The translations under genes and the position numbers were made by a program. A stretch of 64,000 bases of DNA from Ligula intestinalis (taxonomy: Eukaryota; Platyhelminthes; Cestoda; Diphyllobothriidea; Diphyllobothriidae): contig JAYGXS010000005.1 of the NCBI GenBank assembly GCA_036362985.1, positions 47,820,210 to 47,884,209 of the forward strand, in the 5' to 3' direction. The notes under the pieces are model-generated. The model made no database searches. It worked only from the letters and a program-made list of their open reading frames with translations, and was not told the DNA's origin. Below are positions 62,500 through 64,000 of this stretch, one piece after another; the first letter of the stretch is position 1; each line of letters starts with the position of its first letter.

Positions 62500-63150
62500 T
62501 TCCGGTGACCGCAACGCCTTCTACTACTCTATCTATACACTGACTTAGCCTCAAATAAGATAGCTTGCACTCGCTGGAACAACATCGCAAGGATACCCCA
62601 GGCCATCAAAGAAATACGAATGAGGTAGTTTCTGCACATTCTTCGTCGTCAACCTCGGTGTTATTGCCCTCAACCTGAAACATTTACCCAATTCGAAACG
62701 TCGAAGAGAGGGTCAGCTGAAAACCAAGCTCGATTCAGTCCTTCAGGACATGGAAGTGTTTCTTGGACCTTCGGTATTTGGTCTCCGGCGCTGGCGGAGG
62801 GAATGGATCGAACTGTTTCGGTCTACTACCATGGATCATCACGCGTGGAGAAGTACCGTACAGGACATCAACGGGGTCAGTTACATCACACATGATTGCA
62901 GCCACAACAAATAAAAGTACACAGACTAGTAGGCACAAAAAACATATCTTCAGGTTCGTTTTAATCGGTAATAAACTGCTTTCGTAGAAATTGTTATTTT
63001 TATGTATTATAGGATCATACTGTCGGTTTTGTAATTTGATGTTGTTTATTTAATGGTTTCAACAAGATCCTCAGCAAGTGTTAATCCCTCTGTCACTTTC
63101 CAATACTTAAATTACGAAGTTGCAAAAATTCCCATTAGATAATTCAGAAC
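62500..63150. other. No gene recognised
   Basis: Overlapping ORFs on both strands at 62735-62987 have no domain and no splice support. Confidence 0.35.
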
Positions 63151-63155
63151 ACAAT

Positions 63156-63197
63156 TTTGGCGAGCGAACGCTTTCAGTAACTTCTCATCAGGCCAAA
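63156..63197 (-). ncRNA. Candidate complete type I hammerhead ribozyme
   Basis: Minus strand, in order: TTTGGC, core CTGATGA, short helix II GAAGTTACT, core GAAA, helix III GC-GTTC-GC, cleavage dinucleotide TC, then GCCAAA. GCCAAA pairs perfectly with TTTGGC (six pairs, helix I), and GC/GC closes a tetraloop helix III. All core bases known to be required are present. Helix II is the weakest part (AG/CT around TTA). The related copy is at 30019-30063. No protein-coding PLE sequence is visible within several hundred bases. Confidence 0.65.
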
Positions 63198-63199
63198 CA

Positions 63200-64000
63200 G
63201 TAACACAGGAATGAAATTACCAACAAGAATGGACTGTGACGCAAGTTGTGATGTCGACAAACAGAAGGTTCCCCAGATCACAAGTCAAGCAAGACGTTGT
63301 ACGAAGACAGAAGTTTTACTGCCGGAAAATAGAGGGTACACAGGCGGAGTTGTGCACGCCGAGTCAATAAGCCAAATTGTGTGTTCGGCGCTGTAGAGCC
63401 GAGACGGCTGGTTCGTGCACTCAGCCAGGTGAACATGTGCGCATCTATTAGCTGGAGCTAACGTGCGCACTGAGCCGCAACAAATGAGAGAGCATAGGAC
63501 AGTAGAACATCGCGGGACCTCTCATACAGTGCATAGGCGTTGATCCAGCGCGCGTGGACACTGAACTTACGCGGCTTTTGGCAACGAAGCCAGCTTGAGA
63601 CAGCGAGGAAGGCCCCAACAACTGGACTGATGCTTTCTCGCTTATAAGCCGTCATCAGCCAGCCATTTCGAACCCTAGGATTTTGCTGTTACAATCCTCG
63701 ATGTTCGTCAGGTCAAAAAATCCTCGAGCGAATCTCCGAACGTGAACTCAGCGGCAAGTGCAGAAGAATGGAAGAGTATTGCCGTATGCTAACAGCGAAT
63801 TTTATAATGCCAAGCCGGGCCTATACGAGCGTGTATGAGATCGGATTATAACCGGACCAATCAGAAAGTGTCCTCAGGTGGGTAGCAGCTTGACTGGCCT
63901 TCCGACAGATCAAACTGGCGAGGTAGAGTCCTAATCCTGTTGGAAGCGTGTGCGTCATCAGCACATGCACTGTGTACTTGTACTTGTTATGGCTTCGATC
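63200..64000. other. No gene recognised
   Basis: Includes the LTR-like complement at 63305-63345 and a stretch at 63765-63810 (gtatgctaacagcgaatttt) resembling 25675-25700 (gtacgctaatagcgtacttt). No exon or domain was recognised. Confidence 0.35.

Noticed and set aside
1..64000. CRISPR array, bacterial operon or prophage
   Set aside because: No regularly spaced short repeats, no compact collinear genes, and spliced eukaryotic genes are present.

Overview
This is a repeat-rich eukaryotic window, most likely from a parasitic flatworm, with a tapeworm-like genome as the best guess. That inference rests on a 31-bp intron in a ribosomal protein gene, abundant Penelope-like element (PLE) and non-LTR retrotransposon fragments, short tRNA-headed repeats and hammerhead-ribozyme-like motifs. 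No bacterial operon, ribosome-binding site or CRISPR array is present. One assembly gap of 100 N lies at 24090-24189.

Two protein-coding genes are clear. RPL34 (60S ribosomal protein eL34) lies on the + strand at 8642-9162 in three exons. A BTB-BACK-Kelch gene of the KLHL2/KLHL3 (Drosophila kelch) type runs on the - strand from 49357 to 19631. Its eight coding exons have matching splice phases throughout and give a predicted 946-residue protein. It carries a long Ser/Ala-rich N-terminal extension and a 65-residue low-complexity insertion inside the first kelch blade. Upstream on the same strand, exon-like segments at 60603-60789, 53085-53281 and 52108-52432 are phase-compatible and may be the 3' part of an unidentified gene.

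Almost everything else is mobile DNA, mostly decayed. 0.2-7.1 kb: a LINE ORF1-like reading frame, a LINE 3' end and a Ty3/Gypsy pol remnant. 6.9-7.9 kb: a pogo/Tigger-type DNA transposon remnant whose deleted derivative lies at 37.7-38.1 kb. 12.0-18.8 kb: several nested APE-type LINE copies on the - strand. 20.9-44.5 kb, largely inside KLHL introns: PLE fragments with GIY-YIG endonuclease sequence and pseudo-LTR-like repeats, a LINE RT fragment, MITEs and a family of tRNA-like repeats. 49.4-58.2 kb: more PLE 3' ends, Tigger-like short elements and a LINE 3' end. 58.5-59.8 kb: a tandem duplication of about 612 bp. 61.5-62.4 kb: a LINE RNase H domain.

The most interesting signal is a set of hammerhead ribozyme-like motifs. 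Two related copies (63156-63197 on - and 30019-30063 on +) have all core elements, a helix I, a short helix III and a UH cleavage site, with a compensatory base change between them. A tRNA-headed SINE at about 42.89-43.06 kb carries another core. A larger set with reduced two-nucleotide helix III sequences marks the 3' ends or pseudo-LTRs of most PLE copies. All functional statements are inference from sequence; no search or folding program was run.
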